Shown here: in pieces, positions 38,001 to 47,292 of the stretch
Layout of the letters: every line of letters starts with the position of its first letter
Position numbering within the stretch: the stretch's first letter is position 1
Position numbers and translations under genes: made by a program
Source of the DNA: Owenia fusiformis
Lineage: Eukaryota > Annelida > Polychaeta > Sabellida > Oweniidae
NCBI GenBank assembly: GCA_903813345.2
Contig: CAIIXF020000004.1
Span: 3,617,525 to 3,681,524 of the forward strand
Reading direction: 5' to 3'
Length of the DNA stretch: 64,000 nt
The notes under the pieces: generated by a model
Told to the model about the DNA's origin: nothing
Seen by the model: the letters and a program-made list of their open reading frames with translations, nothing else
The model's database searches: none

Positions 38001-41000
38001 TGTGTACCCTGAAAATTCAATACATTGAGCAATGTGTACCCTGAAAGTTCAATACATTGAGCAATGTGTACCCTGAAAGTTCAATACATTGATCAATGTG
38101 TACCCTGAAAGTTCAATACATTGAGCAATGTGTACCCTGAAAATTCAATACACTGAGCAATGTGTACCCTGAAAATTCAATACATTGAGCAATGTGTACC
38201 CTGAAAGTTCAATACATTGATCAATGTGTACCCTGAAAGTTCAATACATTGAGCAATAATGTACAACCTTGAGGAATGTATACCTTCTGAAGTATATTTC
38301 TTGAGCAAGGGCCCATTCATAAATAAATTGATCGGATTAATTGGATTACACTTTAAATTATTGAATTTTTAGAAATCGTCTTGGAAACTGTATAAAAAAT
38401 ATCAATTAATTAAATTTCTTCATATTTGATTAAGCAAATTCTTCCCTTCCATGAAATTAAAATGAATTGAAAAAATTAGTTAATCACAAAAATCATTTTA
38501 CCTGTCCATCCGTAAGCAAGAGTTGATATTTACAGTCAATCAGCATCAAGGGGTCAACAAGTTCATATAAGAGCTCTCCTTTTATTGTGCTGGGGAGGTA
38601 CAAAATGTTGGGGTGACCCACTAGCCTCACTATCGTTTTACCAGCCTCATCTTCATAATCATGACGAAAAACCAATGGCACTGAGAGCAACCTTTGAAAT
38701 CAAAATATAATTTTTGAAGTAACTTTTTAAATAAATTAAAAATCAACAAAAACTCCACTAGCAACTCACAGTCAACAAACAATGATTAAGCCATAATATT
38801 AGTTCTCAGAAATCTGAAGGATCACACATTTGACATTTGCTTGGGCTTTGATTTACATATAATGAATACATAATTCTGTGTTTTGAAATGCTTTATGATC
38901 TTTACAGTTTACACTTCAGTGATCTCACCAGGAAATATTTAGGGTGTGGTGCTAACATCTTCAGAATAACCGTTCAATCGTGATAAATCATATTTATGTC
39001 ACATTTAACCTTTTTACATGTTCTTATTGTATACGTATCCAGTCAAGTTTAGGAAAAAAGAATTGGATCCGTCCAACTAGGTATTTTTAATCTCCAAAAA
39101 TTTGTTCAGTGCTAATTTCTATGGCAAAGTTCGCACGAATGAACTGCAAAGGGAATGGCTGATATTCTTGCGACCTCGACCAATATCAAAGACAAACAAT
39201 GAAAAAGTTATTTTCTGACATTACAAGTTATAACTGGCTATAAATTCATAATCAGCGACAAAAAATATTCAAACTAATATCTTGATCACTTCTTCTGTGT
39301 TTTGACATCTTTTAGAAATAAGACCAAAACTGAGTTTGTTATGGAAATCAATTGTCTTACCGCGTTTTAGGTTTAAAATTTTCCACACTACTTAAAGTAA
39401 CGAAGTCTTCAGCAGGATGTACCGGGCTTAGGCATACAGGACAGTTGAATGCTGCTTCTCCGTAATGTTTGAAGGACATCTAAAATCAGAATTTAAAGTA
39501 CATGTGAAACAGTTGAATGCTGCTTTTCCAAAATGTTTGAAGGACATCTAAAATCAGAATTTAAAGTACATGTGAAACAGTTGAATGTTGCTTTTCCATA
39601 GTGTTTAAAAAATACATCTAAAATCAGAATTTAAAGTAAAGTAAAATCTTTAAGTGGATCACTTTTGAAAGAACCTTACAGTGTCCATTAACATTACATA
39701 AAATGAACCTCTGTGGAACACCTCTCTCTCAAATTTAATATTGTTTTGTGGTATCACATGCATCCCACTTACACAGATTTTAATGGACATGTGAACCTCA
39801 TTTCCTACATTTACTTAATGACCCTAAAAGTAACTGTATTGGGAGTATGACTTAAATATCAGCTACTATGAAGAAATGAAATTCTTCAGACTACATTTCT
39901 GATTGGGAAGCTCAATTTTGATCAACTTAATTTGATTGGGTAAAGCAAGATAAAAGATATTCTTTTATTCAAAACATTTAGATACAGCAAAATATTGAAA
40001 AGTGAATATGCATTGGTTCTCATGGTCCTACCTCCAAACAAGAATTGCAGAGTTTTCCACTGCACACTGTGTGAACCAACAGCTCTGAATCTTGTAACTC
40101 CTCTAGGCAGATAGCGCAGCTGTTCCATTGTGATGTCACAATAGCCTCATTCTGAATCCCTGTGGCAGCCTCACTCTGAGTTTTTGGCTCATGTTTCTCA
40201 TCAGAATCCATCTCCATTCTTGGTAGTACTTGATCATCTCCTTCGCTACATAATAACCAATCAGCGACATCAGAGCGTGACGAAAACTCAGCGTTTTGTT
40301 GCCAATGAGATGTCCCAGTGATGTCTGGTTGAGGGGCATCCACATCGCCCCAGCGACCATTTAAGTCATCAATGTCAATATTTACAGATGTATCAGTCCA
40401 TTCAGCATTAGGACTGCCCTGCTGCATATCGTCAACATCAAATGTTCCAATAGGTGAATAATTTTCATTACCCTTTGTATCGTTTATTTGATTTAGGCTT
40501 GCCTCTGTGATGTTGTCAATAACATCAAAATCATTCACCTTTTCGTGTTTTTCCCCATCAGGGGCATTATTCATGAGATTATTGCAACTAGAGCTCATTA
40601 GTGAACTGGATCCACCATATTTGTCAGAATTAGTGATGTCATCATTCTGTGTTGTGATGTCATCAAGTTTCGTGATGTCATCATCAGGAAGATGGTAGGG
40701 GGTCATCTCAAAGGCATATATGGACCTGTTGTAATCATTGACATATCGCAACATAGTGCTGTCTTCCTATTGTTCAAATAAAGATAAATAGCAATTTTTA
40801 TGTATAAAACAACAAGCAATGATCCCCACAGGACTTTTTCTCAACTGGATGCAAATTTTTAATTTTCACACATCAGACAAAAATTGGTCAAATTATGTCT
40901 ATTTTTCATGATTTTTCTCATTTTCAAGTGGGTGTAAACGAATTCTCAGGTGGGTGCAAGCCTAATATCAAAATCTCAGGTGGGTGCTGCGCCCACTTGC

Positions 41001-44000
41001 TTTAATGCTGGGGAGATCACTGACAAGGCATTAGTTTTGCATGTCACAGCCTTGTTGTAATTTCAAAAGTGAAACCTTTTGTTACAGAACTGACAATCAG
41101 CACTGAATCCTCCAAAATGATGGTTAAAACAACATGCAACCACTTTATGATGGTGACATTAAAATGAAGAACACCTTCGAAATTCTCTTTTTGGAATTAG
41201 AACCATCAAATTAAGCCTAATGTAAAACTTATTGGCAAAGATATATTTAGGGGAAAACAAGTTTTATGTTAATAGTGGCATTTAGCCTTCCCCAAATAAC
41301 AAAATTACTTCAAGACAAAAATGAAACACATTTATTTTAACTCCACATCAGAGTGGAATGAATTCTTGTTTAGTTTCGATTGCTTTAACTTTTTAATACT
41401 TCTGTTTTTCTATTTTTAAATTTTCCTGATATAAGTGTAAGATTATGATTACCAGAATTCTTGCAATATGGTTCTCAAAAACTTCCGCAATTTTTAGGTC
41501 GCCAGTTTCATCCCCAATTAGCTGGGCTATCTGCTGTCTTAGTTGTAATACTTTGTCAAACTTGTGTAATGTAACAAGATATTTCATTGGCTGCTTTTGG
41601 TCACATGGCACAAATGTCACAACTGAAAAATAATGTAACAAGATATTTTATTGGCTGTTTTTTGGTCATATATTACAAATATCACAAATGAAAATCTGTA
41701 ACCAGGTATGTGATTGGCAGCTTTTGGTCACATGGCACAAATGTCATAATTGAAAAGTAATATAACAAGGCCACATGGCAAAAGCAAAAAATATCATAAC
41801 CGAAAAATAATGTTACAAGGTATTTCATTGGCTGGTTTTGTTCTCTGATGGATCTCCTGATATCATCTACTGAAAGTTGTTAAGTAACATTTACTCTTCA
41901 ATATTATTTCATTATTCAAAAAACATAGGAAGTGGCTTTAATATATACATGTACCAAAATTGAACTCGATGTTCATACATATATTGCAAAGTTGTAAAAC
42001 AATAACTAAACTTTAATTTATATTGTTTCCTATCTGACGTTCCATGGCATGTGGCAATGGCACACTGAGGTACATGTACATACACATATTGCAAAGTTGT
42101 AAAACAATAACTAAACTTTAAGTTATATTGTTACCTATCTGACGCTCCATGGCATGTGGCAATGGCACACTGAGGTACATGTTCATACACATATTGCAAA
42201 GTTGTAAGACAATAACTAAATTATAAGTTATATTGTTACCTATCTGACGCTCCATGGCATGGGGCAATGGCACACTGAGGTACATGTACATACACATATT
42301 GCAAAGTTGTAAAACAATAACTAAACTATAAGTTATATTGTTACCTATCTGCCGCTCCATGGCATGGGGCAATGGCACACTGAGGTACATGTACATACAC
42401 ATATTGCAAAGTTGTAAAACAATAACTAAACTATAAGTTATATTGTTACCTATCTGACGCTCCATGGCATGGGGCAATGGCACACTGAGGTACATGTACA
42501 TACACATATTGCAAAGTTGTAAAACAATAACTAAACTATAAGTTATATTGTTACCTATCTGACGCTCCATGGCATTGGGCAATGGCACACTTAGGTACAT
42601 ACATATACATGTATTGCAAAGTTGTAAAGCAATAACTAAACTATAAGTTATATTGTTACCTATCTGCCGCTCCATGGCATGGGGCAATGGCACACTGAGG
42701 TACATGTACATACACATATTGCAAAGTTGTAAAACAATAACTAAACTATAAGTTATATTGTTACCTATCTGCCGCTCCATGGCATGGGGCAATGGCACAC
42801 TGAGGTACATGTACATACACATATTGCAAAGTTGTAAAGCAATAACTAAACTATAAGTTATATTGTTACCTATCTGCCGCTCCATGGCATGAGGCAATGG
42901 CACACTGAGGTACATGTACATACACATATTGCAAAGTTGTAAAACAATAACTAAACTTTAAGTTATATTGTTACCTATCTGACGCTCCATGGCATGGGGC
43001 AATGGCACACTGAGGTACATAAAAGGCTCGTATGTAACTGAAACATAGCGGCACTCTAAGCATACAACCTGAAATGAATGTAAATAAAGAATATATACTC
43101 CACTCTAAGCATACAACCTGAAATGAATGTAAATAAAGAATATATACTCCACTCTAAGCATACAACCTGAAATGAATGTAAATAAAGAATATATACTCCA
43201 CTCTAAGCATACAACCTGAAATGAATGTAAATAAAGAAAATATACTCCACTCTAAGCATACAACCTGAAATGAATGTAAATAAAGAATATATACTGCACT
43301 CTAAGCATACAACCTGAAATGAATGTAAATAAAGAATATATACTGCACTCTAAGCATACAACCTGAAATGAATGTAAATAAAGAATATATAATGTAGAAG
43401 CATTTAAAGGAATGAGTAAAGCAAATGGGTGTTGCAACTTGGCTAAGCCGACTGGGTGAGGCAAGTGGATGAAACAATTAGGTGAGAACTTGAAAATTAC
43501 TTTACACCCAGTGGAGTTCATGATTTGAATTTTGAAACAGATGGAAAAACTCCCAAAACTACATGACGCCATCACTCTCTGAAAAATCACATTAGTAAAT
43601 ACTGATTGGTTCTTTAAATATTTTGAATGTTCAGCATTTTTATGGTCTTTATTCAAAGAGATTTGAAAACATTCACTCACGGTACTTTTAAACTGCCCTT
43701 GAAATTTATCAACTATGGCACTTTTGTTGGATTCTAAATATTTATCCCATGCTTTCTTCGCATCGATGATGTCATCTGTAGTTGGTCCCTGTGTACACAA
43801 TATGTGATCCCCAGTATCTGGGGATTCCATTTCAATGTCCATGGATTCTCCATACTGATTTGGATTTCTGATATTTTCATGATCTCCACTTGACATTTCA
43901 TTCTTCTTGAACTGCAATGTGTGAGCCCCATGCATTGGGGTCTCCATATTCTGAAGCAGGGTGTTCCCTTTCAGGTTGTTTTCCTTTTCTTCATACGACA

Positions 44001-47000
44001 TCCCTTTAGTGAGATTTAATTTTTCTATGTTACTCACATTTTCTGTTTTATCAATTTTCAAACGTTTTATATTGTTATAGCTCATACATGGATCGTTACT
44101 CCCAAAACTCTGCGAAAGTGATTTTTTGAGATAACAATCACCGACAATCTTGTCCCGTTGATTGGCTAGCAAGTTCACTTCCTTAAATCGTTTACTCGTT
44201 TCTCCTTTAACATCTAATTCCTCTGTGATTTCTGCAACTTCAATATCAACGTCCTCCAAATTCCGAGACGTGTTATCCTGTTTTGTAAATTTATCGCTGT
44301 CAGTTTTAATCTGTTCTTCATCGGAAAGATCATCAACGAGCATATTTACATTTTTCGTTTTTGTCTCTTTCATGTAAAATTCCTCAATACCTGACAGGTG
44401 GATCCCTCTAGGGGCATTATTTGACATTATGTTTTTGTCAGGTTTAACGGGAGAAAGTGGATCTTTTTTGTTATTTGCAAGTTCATCAGGCGTGCATTTT
44501 AGTTTCATAGACTGCTCACAGGGGGAGTTACTTGCACTGCGTGAATTTTCCATTGAATTCTCACTTTGGGTGCCTGTAATAGAAAATAAATAAATGCAAA
44601 AATCTCAATGAACAACTGAAGAAAATGGTTGCCTTGAAAGTTTAGCATTAAATTCTTGTTGCATTGAGAAGACTTTTTGAAATTGGAACTCTTTCCATAA
44701 AAGGTTTACATTCAGACTTATTGATTTGTTTCGTCCAAACAATTAATTGGCTGAGTTTTTAAGTTCAATTTTCATCTGTACCATCCGCTTAGAGATTGTT
44801 CTCCAATAATGCTTAAAATGAGTATAAAAGTACTAACCGAAGGACCTCATCTGCTCAGGCAAAGGTTCCATCCTTAGAGATTGTCCTCCCTCAATGCTTG
44901 AAAAATCTGAGTTGTCAGAGATTGGTGAATTTGCAGACAAATTACTGTCCTCAGTGATTAGAATAGCAGGGGTCATATTCTTTGATGCTGAATTTTGTGA
45001 GCTCCCTGATTGATCAATTACACTGTAGTTATCAGCAGTTTGTTGTGTTTCTTCTTCTGATTGGTCAATGGCCAGAGGGGTGGTGGTCTTTGATTGGTTG
45101 ACTGAGTTGAGCTCTTCATGGAAATGGTCCAACAGCAAGGCTAAGAACTCTTGACAGTCATGCTATAAAGAAATAAAGAACATATCTTTGTACAGGTAAG
45201 GAAAAGGAGGAAAGGCTCCCAGCAGTCCTTGCTGATTCTCTGACATCATGACCTTGTGGTCATGTGATTCACATGAGACAGCTTACAAAATGGCGTAAAG
45301 GACCAATTTGGTAATAACATTACCATAACCTGAGGTTACCTGTATCCAATTACCTAAATGCGAGTAGGTAGTTACCAGTTTCACCACCAGGTGGCTGATT
45401 CGGGTCAATTAACATGGCAGGTATATAAGAAAGTTCCCTTAAACTTGAATATTATCAATTTAAGTGGCTCAATTTTCATATAACCCTTATGCGTCTGATA
45501 CTTATACTAATGAAAATATGTCCAGTAAAGCAAAATATTATCTGTCCACTAAAAGAAAAGATATTTCATTTTTTGTGATTATATAGCATTGGGTCTATGG
45601 GGAATCTCCCCGAGCTAGAAGTCACATTTTTTTTCAATTCAATTCAATTTGAAGTCACATTTTCAAAGAAAATTAATTTTTCAAAGTTGATAAACACTTT
45701 TTAAAACCACATTTCTAGATGTAATTTTACATGTAGATTTCAAATATGATATTACTTTGACTGACGTAAATCAAGATTATTTCTACTCGCATCTGGGTTA
45801 TTGAAAATCAATTTGGAAATGCATACAACATTATGACATTTCTTAGTTTTTAAAATTTCTAAGTCAGAATAAGTAAAATTTGAACTGTGCACCAAAATGA
45901 GAATAATCATTAAGAGAACCCTATAACTATCTATATAGGGGGTAAATATATTATAGAATTCAAGACTCCTTCCTACACGATGGATGTGAGCAAAATTTTT
46001 AATAATACTTTAATGCTCTTATGACAAAACCAGAGTGTTGCACAATGTACATGCTCATGATAAGGTATATAATTTGAGCTAATTTAATTGTTTCAAAAAG
46101 AAGGTGGAGACATTTAAGACCCTCCCTGTACAAAGGGAAGAGAAGATAGGGTGGGGGAAATTTGACGACATGTTTCAGTCCATCACTCACCTGTCTAAAA
46201 TCATTGAACTGAGGATAAAGCCATCCGAGGATCTTTTTAAACTCATCCGGGTAAATACTGGAGTAATGCCCGCTCCAAACTTTCCCCAGGATTCTAACAA
46301 ACTGGTCCATTATGGTGATCTTCTGCTCACTGTCATCTTTGATTGTGTCAAAAAAGTGTTGCATAAAGATTGGGTTACTTAATACACATTGGAGACCTGA
46401 AATTGAACACTGTGTTTATGAAACCTAAATTATTATTTATATGAGGTATTTTAAAAAGTTCAGTGTCTCAATCATATACACCAAAATGAAATCTAGAAAA
46501 TCGAATGGCATGAAAAATTGAAGAAATCATATAGTTTGATACAGATATGTTAAAAACAAAAGCAAATTAAGATTTAAGCAAGTATTGCCAATGTTGCTAT
46601 TTTATTGACTCACATAACTCACTTACATTCACATAACTCACTTACATTCACATAACTCACATTACATTCACATAACTCACTTACATTCACATTACTCACT
46701 TACATTCACATAACTCACTTACATTCATGATCCATGAAACCAGAGGCTTTCTAGAGAGCCCATGATGAAACGTGTTGTCAAGGTTACTGTTTTATAATGC
46801 ATTCATGATACATTTGTATTCATAAAATCAATGTTGCAATGTTTATGAATTTCTCACCTGCATTCATGAAACAAGTGTTGCCAAGGTTACGAAGGCCACA
46901 GACCCCTCTCTGTGCCTTGACATCTACAGTATCTCTGTTAACAACTGACAAAGGCCCTGGTAATTGTGGCCCTTGCAACGGCCCTGGTAATTGAGGTCCA

Positions 47001-47292
47001 AACACAACATCATTGACAGGACTCGTACAATGCACTGCAAATAGAGGCAGCAGAAATACATATTGTTGTACTTCAAATTCATTTTGGCAAAGTTTTATTA
47101 CGGTATATAATTTTTTTTCTCATTGCACTGGGTGCAGGTTTACTTTAAAGATTCTAAGTAGGTGCAATGGAAGATCTCTTTATATATTCGTAACTTCATC
47201 TAGTTTTCCTTACCTGTCTCCACAGCCTCGATTTTAGAAAGCTGGGCTAGACCAATCAGCTCATCAGATTCTTGCGAGTCGAGATCCGCCAT
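28824..47292 (-). CDS. Ubiquitin-specific protease (peptidase C19), 15 coding exons, 1284 aa, with RING-like insert
   Basis: A deubiquitinase that removes ubiquitin from proteins, inferred from family motifs. Order: Cys box GLRNLGNTCFMNAG with catalytic Cys81; QHDCQEF box (154-160); a 297-residue Ser/Lys/Glu-rich insert (264-560); finger cysteines C563/C566; a segment FVPCDQKQPMKYLVTL plus IYAFEMTP (about 593-670) like the ubiquitin-like insert of the USP4/11/15/19/32 group; a RING-like insert C865-C909; CxxC pairs C1000/C1003 and C1009/C1012; second finger pair WYCPKC (1085/1088); YLVVYLKRF; His box GHYTAYT with His1167; Asp1185 in YNDEQT; terminal AYILFYKN. All 15 exons join in phase (3855 nt including stop). 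No DUSP or N-terminal Ubl domain is present. All catalytic residues are intact, so an active enzyme is expected. The USP4/15 or USP19-like grouping is by eye. Confidence 0.93.
29085..30232 (-). repeat. 54-bp donor-anchored array of USP exon 14, about 21 copies
   Basis: Each unit reads on the minus strand GATCACAGCAATGCTTATAT, CTCTTCTATAAAAATCAG, then GTAAGTAAAGT. That is the last 40 or so coding bases of exon 14 plus its donor. The donor GT is kept in the copies I checked. In the USP frame every copy reaches a TAA right after the donor. Because 54 is a multiple of 3, off-frame readings stay open on both strands and mimic proteins of 445 and 417 residues. Confidence 0.97.
30233..30376 (-). CDS. 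USP exon 14 (catalytic His box), flanked by arrays on both sides
   Basis: Codes ANAGHYTAYTKHPLLDEWFY then YNDEQT and SNAYILFYKNQ. His1167 and Asp1185 complete the catalytic triad. The acceptor is TTTTTAG and the donor is CAGG then GTAAGT. Tandem copies of its 5' edge extend right and of its 3' edge extend left. Confidence 0.95.
30377..32500 (-). repeat. 81-bp acceptor-anchored array of USP exon 14, about 26 copies
   Basis: Units read on the minus strand GAATGCTACATTTTTAG then GTGCAAATGCTGGTCATTAC, then CATACACAAAACACTC. That is the intron end, acceptor AG and first 50 or so coding bases of exon 14. The AG is retained in essentially all copies. Sub-variants (missing ATGC, TATATT for CATATT) cluster near 31720-31900, suggesting local homogenisation. 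Confidence 0.97.
33351..34002. mobile_element. Pogo-like MITE in USP intron 13 with internal 76-bp array
   Basis: The left end CAGTGAGATCTG and right end CAGGTTTTACTG are flanked by TA (33349-33350, 34003-34004). The ends resemble the 16603-18031 element. The interior is about seven 76-bp tandem units with GAACAACTGCCAATCT and TTTTCAATGGGAAC, which look like amplified subterminal repeat. Confidence 0.7.
34230..36120. repeat. G-rich composite minisatellite in USP intron 13
   Basis: About 1.9 kb built from a short module (AGAGCATAGAATAAAGCGAA followed by CAGGGGGAGGGGGTAC) and a longer one (GAACAGCAACACTCTTCCTT then GGCTATGGCGG). Modules alternate in varying order. The arrays of short ORFs with CSLYSMLCTP or FILCSVPP are products of the repeat. 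I see no exon edge in the unit, so it differs from the junction arrays. Confidence 0.95.
36121..36205. repeat. Fragment of dispersed repeat (family of 62.8 kb)
   Basis: GTATATGTGTACAAAATATG, then AAAATCGGGCCAACGGTATT, matches 62785-62840 almost exactly. Confidence 0.8.
36397..36542 (-). CDS. USP exon 13
   Basis: Codes FVFHELSSAKIDNAVVFPIE, DLDLSPYISG and YDLHACVCHFG. In most USPs this segment is YxLxAVxxHxG; here it reads LHACVCHFG. The acceptor is TATGCAG and the donor is GGAG then GTAGGA. Confidence 0.93.
36857..36973 (-). CDS. USP exon 12 (second finger cysteine pair)
   Basis: Codes EILDEGNPWYCPKCESNQCA and then EYLVVYLKR, with the WYCPxC zinc finger and the start of the VxLKRF box. The acceptor is GCTTTCAG and the donor is AAGAG then GTAAGA. 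Confidence 0.93.
36984..37225. repeat. Intronic direct duplication, period about 114 bp
   Basis: AAAATTGATGACATCACA and TCTCATGTCTATAAATAGCA each occur twice in USP intron 11. Confidence 0.9.
37392..37624 (-). CDS. USP exon 11 (paired CxxC motifs)
   Basis: Codes GTHCSRCSFTVHCAGCSIDR, then LAPNDHLAIKI and DPLTLYDCFKAFTQ. The CxxC-x5-CxxC plus LAIKI and LYDCF order matches USP4/15/32-type catalytic domains. The acceptor is ACTTTCAG; its 5' edge seeds the 32-bp array. Confidence 0.93.
37625..38270 (-). repeat. 32-bp acceptor-anchored array of USP exon 11, about 20 copies
   Basis: Minus-strand units read AATGTATTGAACTTTCAG then GGTACACATTGCTC, that is the end of intron 10, acceptor AG and first 14 coding bases of exon 11. 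Copies alternate GCTC with GATC at the unit end. The acceptor AG is kept throughout. Confidence 0.97.
38502..38691 (-). CDS. USP exon 10
   Basis: Codes LLSVPLVFRHDYEDEAGKTI to DCKYQLLLTDGQ. It corresponds to the V-F---LYEL region before the CxxC pairs in USP4-type enzymes. The donor is CAG then GTAAAA. Confidence 0.9.
39361..39479 (-). CDS. USP exon 9 (second half of RING-like module)
   Basis: Codes MSFKHYGEAAFNCPVCLSPV and then HPAEDFVTLSSVENFKPKT, supplying C906 and C909. The acceptor is GATTTTAG and the donor is ACGCG then GTAAGA. The 5' edge is present in two more intronic copies. Confidence 0.9.
39480..39640 (-). repeat. 68-bp acceptor-anchored duplication of USP exon 9 (two extra copies)
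   Basis: Minus-strand units contain TTCTGATTTTAG then ATGTCCTTCAAACATT, GCAGCATTCAACTGT. One copy is well kept, with one shared base change; the distal copy is more diverged. This is a small, young-looking member of the junction arrays. Confidence 0.93.
40032..40766 (-). CDS. USP exon 8 (acidic insert and first half of RING-like module)
   Basis: Opens EDSTMLRYVNDYNRSIYAFE, then a long acidic Asp/Asn-rich linker (about 670-855), then CAICLEELQDSELLVH with C865, C868, H880, C883, C888 and C891. The donor is GAG then GTAGGA. Confidence 0.9.
41453..41622 (-). CDS. USP exon 7
   Basis: Codes VVTFVPCDQKQPMKYLVTLH and on to EVFENHIARIL. It resembles the ubiquitin-like insert (FLVPAD---TQY-V-V) of USP4/15. 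The acceptor is TTTTTCAG and the donor is CTG then GTAATC. Confidence 0.88.
41623..41870 (-). repeat. Acceptor-anchored array of USP exon 7, about 3-4 diverged copies
   Basis: Units of about 61-64 bp with TTTTTCAG then TTGTGACATTTGTGCCATGT and CCAAT recur with increasing divergence away from the exon. Some copies have lost the AG (for example TTTTCAA near 41750). Confidence 0.85.
41965..42974 (-). repeat. 105-bp donor-anchored array of USP exon 6, about 9 copies
   Basis: Minus-strand units contain TACCTCAGTGTGCCATTGCC, CATGCCATGGAGCG, CAGATAG then GTAACAATATAAC. All copies keep GT except the one farthest from the exon (near 42028, GAAAC). The unit is 35 codons and inner copies stay open in the exon frame, but the copy adjoining the exon has TAA right after the donor (ACTTAA), so read-through would stop at once. 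Confidence 0.97.
42975..43068 (-). CDS. USP exon 6 (first finger cysteine pair), flanked by arrays on both sides
   Basis: Codes VVCLECRYVSVTYEPFMYLS and then VPLPHAMERQI, the first zinc-finger CxxC and PLP motif. The acceptor is ATTTCAG and the donor is ATAG then GTAACA. Its 5' edge seeds the array at 43069-43395 and its 3' edge the array at 41965-42974. Confidence 0.92.
43069..43395 (-). repeat. 49-bp acceptor-anchored array of USP exon 6, about 7 copies
   Basis: Units on the minus strand read TTTACATTCATTTCAG then GTTGTATGCTTAGAGTG, that is the acceptor plus the first 17 coding bases of exon 6. Each is followed by GAGTATATATTC. Confidence 0.97.
43681..44573 (-). CDS. USP exon 5 (large disordered insert)
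   Basis: An 893-base exon coding 297 residues, polar and charged, ending KAWDKYLESNKSAIVDKF and then GQFKST before the finger. Family USPs carry insertions at this point between the QHD box and the fingers. No known domain is recognised in it. Confidence 0.9.
44778..44815 (-). repeat. Single diverged intronic copy of USP exon 4 sequence
   Basis: Minus strand AAGCATTATTGGAG, AACAATCTCTAAGCGGATGG resembles exon 4 AAGCATTGAGGGAG, GACAATCTCTAAGGATGG (about 44865-44902). It lies 25-60 bases beyond the donor. Confidence 0.7.
44838..45162 (-). CDS. USP exon 4 (QHDCQEF box)
   Basis: Starts HDCQEFLALLLDHFHEEL after Q154, then becomes Ser/Asn/Glu-rich and likely disordered, with ITEDSNLSANSPISDNSDF. 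The donor is TTCG then GTTAGT. A diverged copy of its 3' part lies in the following intron at about 44778-44815. Confidence 0.9.
46191..46396 (-). CDS. USP exon 3
   Basis: Begins GLQCVLSNPIFMQHFFDTIK and runs to WLYPQFNDFRQ. Canonical USP helical segment between the Cys and QHD boxes. The acceptor is TTTCAG and the donor is CAG then GTGAGT. Confidence 0.93.
46610..46795 (-). repeat. Degenerate donor-side copies of USP exon 2, then 20-bp array
   Basis: At about 46765-46795 the minus strand reads AACCTTGACAACACGTTTCA, close to the exon 2 end AACCTTGGCAACACTTGTTT. Then TTCATGGATCATGAATG leads into about six 19-20-bp units of TAAGTGAGTTATGTGAATG, each with a GTAAGTGAG donor-like core. Derivation from the exon 2 donor (ATGAATGCAG then GTGAG) is likely but less certain than the other arrays. 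Confidence 0.6.
46858..47034 (-). CDS. USP exon 2 (catalytic Cys box)
   Basis: The acceptor is ATTTGCAG and the donor is GCAG then GTGAGA. It codes the GPQLPGPLQ duplication (GPQLPGPL occurs twice) and GLRNLGNTCFMNA with the catalytic Cys81. The exon end is echoed by copies in the following intron. Confidence 0.93.
47214..47292 (-). CDS. USP exon 1 (start codon)
   Basis: Reads MADLDSQESDELIGLAQLSK then IEAVET plus one base. The donor is ACAG then GTAAGG. The start is the first ATG, in the context CAGTATGGCGG, and the next exon continues in phase. Whether a leader exon exists upstream is not clear. Confidence 0.85.

Noticed and set aside
42118-42927. 269-residue ORF with repeated YLSVPLPHAMERQI
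   Set aside because: It is the 105-bp donor array of USP exon 6. The copy joining the real exon has a stop, and no start or independent gene context is visible.
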